A stretch of DNA of 64,000 bases from Paramacrobiotus metropolitanus (lineage: Eukaryota; Tardigrada; Eutardigrada; Parachela; Macrobiotidae): contig NW_026570226.1 in assembly GCF_019649055.1 (NCBI RefSeq), positions 1,798,001-1,862,000 of the forward strand, in the 5' to 3' direction. Positions 60,739-64,000 of the stretch are shown piece by piece (position 1 is the stretch's first letter; each line of letters opens with the position of its first letter). Both the position numbers and the translations under genes were made by a program. A model generated the notes under the pieces. It was not told where the DNA came from, did not search any database, and worked only from the letters and a program-made list of their open reading frames with translations.

Positions 60739-63700
60739 GCGTCAAAACCATACCGTATTAATTATTATGACAGTTGATGTTCGAAATTCATAGCTATTAG
60801 TGATAAGAAGTAAAATTTTGCTTTTCGCGAAATCTACTGTCTTAACTGATTTTGTGGATACTTCTGTCTTTATGCGGCACATACTGTAGTATCATACTGT
60901 AGGCCTTATATATTAGGGGGATGAACTTATTTCAGATTATATTTCATCACTGCGGGATGCTCTGTTTTACTTGCAATTCAGCATCAGTATTCCGTTTCAG
61001 AACGATCTGAGAGCCGGTGCAGAAACAAACTGCTGTGAGGACAAAAAATCATCTTGGACAAGAACAGCGGTGCATTTGACCTAAGCGGTACGTGAAGGGC
61101 AACGAACATATTTTCCCGACGCTCAAACGTTGACCGTTTGCTTGTCTGTTCACAAGTCAGTTCCGGGGCGGGCACAGCCTCGTTCGTCAGCGGCTCTTGA
61201 TCAATAATGCCGAATAGAGCCGTATCAATTGAAAAAGTGTTCCCTCTTATCGCACTGTGACAGCGTTCGGGAAGAGCGAAGAGACTAGCCGCGACAGCCT
61301 GTCGTCAGGGCCTGCACTGTTTATGCCCGGATGTATTGATGGAAATGTTCTTGGATGAAATTTGGCAAGGCTACAACCGGAAGAAGCCATATCACAATAA
61401 TCCGCGATTAGATGGAAATTGTGCAGCGTAGACAATATTGTTCTGAGGGGTACTGTACTGTTGATCCATTGGCATCATCCAAAAACTGCAGACATTTGGC
61501 AAGGCTTTTAGTTTGGTTAAGCGCTGATTTGGCTCGATTGACTTGTACGATGCGTGTGTATGTTGGCTTGCCGCTGCACTATTCTTAGACCTTGAAATTT
61601 TGTAGTGCGGCAATATTCCCTCGGTTCACAACTTCGAGATCGATGTAGTATGACGCTCGGCTGCTGTTCGTCGTGCCCAATCACGAAGGCCTGCCGTTGG
61701 CTGCTCAGCTGTGTGTGTGGTGTGTGAGCTGCTCTGCCCAGGAAATACACGGTACCGACTATTCATCGTGCCAGTTTGTGGTGCTGGGTTCATCGGAAGA
61801 AAGTTCATTGCCTCCAGTCGATCGTTACAACACTCAGCGGTACAGACGAACTCTGTGAGCGTGTGTGCACGACGTGTATTTGTTCCCGACGTTTTCCCTG
61901 AAAACAGCTGCAGCATAGCCTGTATAGGACTCCAGAAACGACGTGCTTCCCCCTGTCTCTCTGTCTCCTCGCTCTCCAGACGCGAATTACCAGCCAGGCA
62001 TTCTGGGTTAAGGTTACTGTAAGTACCGCATTATGATCTACTTAATTTGATAATACTTGTGTAATTTTCGATATGTGCACCTCATAAAAGTGTGTCGTTC
62101 ACGTCGGTTTTTTATGGTATTAAACGAACGAATGGCATTTTTCGAATGGCAACGCAAACAATTCATTTCAGTAAACAAACTTTGTGTAGTATACTAGAAA
62201 TATAACATAAATCGAGAGTGTTATTAGAATCTCATAATTTCTCTGCACGCAAGTAATGAAGTTGACGTAATCAATAATTAATTATAATGCAGTCTATAAG
62301 GTGTGGTAACGTTTTAACACGCTCTTACCTGGGTACATCGTAATTTTTGGCTATAATAGTCTGTCGATTTGCAATATCTAACCTAAAATCAACTGTCGGC
62401 AACACCTGGTGTGATTTTACAAATTGTTCTCTGTCATGCAATAATCGCTGATCTGCTATATAGCGCCTGTGCTATTATTAATATGCGAATTATCTATCGC
62501 TTGTGACGTTAAAAAAAGCACATTTGCCGTCGAGTATATCAGCTGTGATTTACAGTAATAAGTAATTATTGAAATATCATAATTAGACCAATTATAGTAA
62601 ATATAAATACCATTGTATGATTTTTTCTATGTAAATATTGGTTGGTTTTTTGTCTAAAAACATGGAACTTATGCCTTAAATAGAACTCAGATCCTGTAGG
62701 CATCTTACTTTTCCAATTGAAAAATAAAGCCTACTGTAGTTGAACACAGCATTTAATGCACAAGACGACTTTGTGGTTTAACCGTAATACATTTTAGGGT
62801 GTTTTGTAATTTTATGGTGCTTTAAATTAATTGTGACATTTATCATATGACTGATTCTAACTAGACAGTTTCATCACAATATTATGTCATTTTCGATCCC
62901 GTTTGTTGCATTACGTGATTAATTTTCCAGTTTACTCTTTTGAGTCATTATATTTCTTTACAAACTTATCCTGTACTTCTGTGATAGTTATTTTGCATCA
63001 CATTTGTTTCATTACTTACGTAAGGTGAACTTGACAACCCAAAACGTTCAGACAGTTAGACGCTAGACATTTTTTTCGTGCCGACGAGGAATGGTTTCGA
63101 CATCGTTGGCCTGTGTGACAAATTCTGATGCGAGTGTGAGAGTCGGAGTGGGCTCCGTTAAATATTTTCCCTTGCGTGAGAGGACGATGTTGCTCTAAAT
63201 TTAACAGACCTTCGTAATCGATAAAACGATAACCCGCGCCAAAACAAAAGACCTGTTACGTGAATAACCGATGTCGATCATGTGTGAAGGTCAGGTTATG
63301 TAAGGACAGAAGGCGTATTTGCGACTGCCTTCCTTTTTGCTTTACTCTTAGTGGCATTTTGCAGTTTTTGGCATTTTCTGTTGGATGCCTTCGGTAGGTT
63401 TTTTATCTTCATGTACGAGTACAGTGCCCGTATACAAAGCTCGTTCACTTGGTTCAGTGGTGTGATATTATAATTATTATTCAATCGTTACTGATAAGTT
63501 TAGTACTGATAAGTTTATTTTGGTGATTTTTGAAGATTTTTGTAGTCTTTCGGTTTGACTGTAAAAGTGCAACACGAAAGTAAGGGCGAAAGCATTTCGA
63601 AAAACGTAGTGCTTACCGTGTACAATATGTTGCCAATTGCCGCCAAACATGCCGCCACACTGTACCGCTGGATCATTTTGAATGTGATACTGTACTGAGT

Positions 63701-64000
63701 AAGCGTATACGAAGCTACTCCTGTGATTACGCTGCTATTCATGTAGGCAAATAAATGTTTTGTCTATGTTAAAGCATTATACAAATGGTAACTTAAATTG
63801 GATTTGAAGATTCTTCAACTTCTTGTAACCGGAGACAGGAATTTATTTGGCTTTTCCCGCCCAAAATAGATCCGTCAACATTGTTTTTGACGTCAATAAG
63901 TATTGCCGTTTATTGGTAATAGGTTGCACTTATAACTTGCGAAAACGAGAAGGGAAAACGGTTTTGCGCGAATGGAGATTTTTTCATATGTAAATGGATA
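60739..64000. other. Right end of the window, no firm gene
   Basis: The 60950-62020 segment is clearly less AT-rich than its surroundings and open in short stretches on both strands. It ends at a good donor (TTACT then GTAAGTACC) near 62018, so it may be the promoter and non-coding first exon of a plus-strand gene lying beyond the window. From 62030 on, the sequence is AT-rich and featureless. Confidence 0.35.

Noticed and set aside
61392-62022. Several overlapping open frames on both strands
   Set aside because: None has recognisable content; the region ends at a good splice donor and is more likely a non-coding first exon or promoter.
1-64000. CRISPR arrays, operons, ribosome binding sites and tRNA/rRNA genes
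   Set aside because: The genes are spliced and eukaryotic; no regularly spaced direct repeats, rRNA segments or convincing tRNA cloverleaf were found by eye. A tRNA scan was not possible.

Overview
The window looks like nuclear DNA of an invertebrate animal. It is AT-rich and gene-sparse, and its genes are broken into short exons with GT-AG introns of about 50-700 bp (a few longer). The recognised set is metazoan: a syntaxin, two tetraspanins, an amine-type GPCR, an SLC22 transporter, EB1, an FG nucleoporin, an HSP70 ending in EEVD, and SAYSD1. A remnant of a UvdE-type UV endonuclease, a family best known from bacteria and fungi, would fit a stress-tolerant animal such as a tardigrade. I cannot fix the species. 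Most gene models below were built by joining exons at splice sites that keep the reading frame; the exon coordinates are in each entry.

Layout. 0.5-3.4 kb: SLC22 transporter (+). 4.1-5.8 kb: EB1 (-). 7.5-11.7 kb: 17-exon FG nucleoporin (+), divergent from EB1. 13.1-15.1 and 17.9-20.0 kb: two different tetraspanins (+). 20-24.3 kb: no gene seen. 24.3-28.1 kb: ten-exon syntaxin (+) with a one-base frame break and a foldback repeat in an intron. 28.7-30.1 kb: novel secreted or anchored Asn/Gly-rich protein (-). 31.7-34.1 kb: class A GPCR (-). 34.1-39.8 kb: mostly empty. 39.9-43.3 kb: two very short secreted-peptide genes (-) with the same architecture (TATA box, six-codon first exon, phase-0 intron inside the signal peptide). 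44.0-46.0 kb: UvdE remnant (-) plus a second partial copy. 46.1-52.4 kb: repeat-rich, including a divergent duplication, GC-rich palindromes and a 3.6 kb A-B-A'-B' inverted array with Helitron-like ends. 54.3-54.6 kb: hAT-type MITE with an 8-bp target duplication. 55.2-58.1 kb: divergent HSP70 (+). 58.7-59.6 kb: SAYSD1 (-), convergent with HSP70. 60-64 kb: nothing firmly identifiable.

Most of the genes look unrelated in function, as is usual in animal genomes. The points most worth a second look are these. (1) An HSP70 keeps the EEVD tail but has lost key residues in both phosphate loops of its ATPase, and carries an inserted segment resembling its own lid helix. (2) Two small secreted-peptide genes share an unusual architecture, and a third secreted-protein gene lies nearby. 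(3) The UvdE remnant keeps its metal ligands but carries an in-frame stop. (4) The nucleoporin FG domain is built from phase-1 exon modules that look duplicated.
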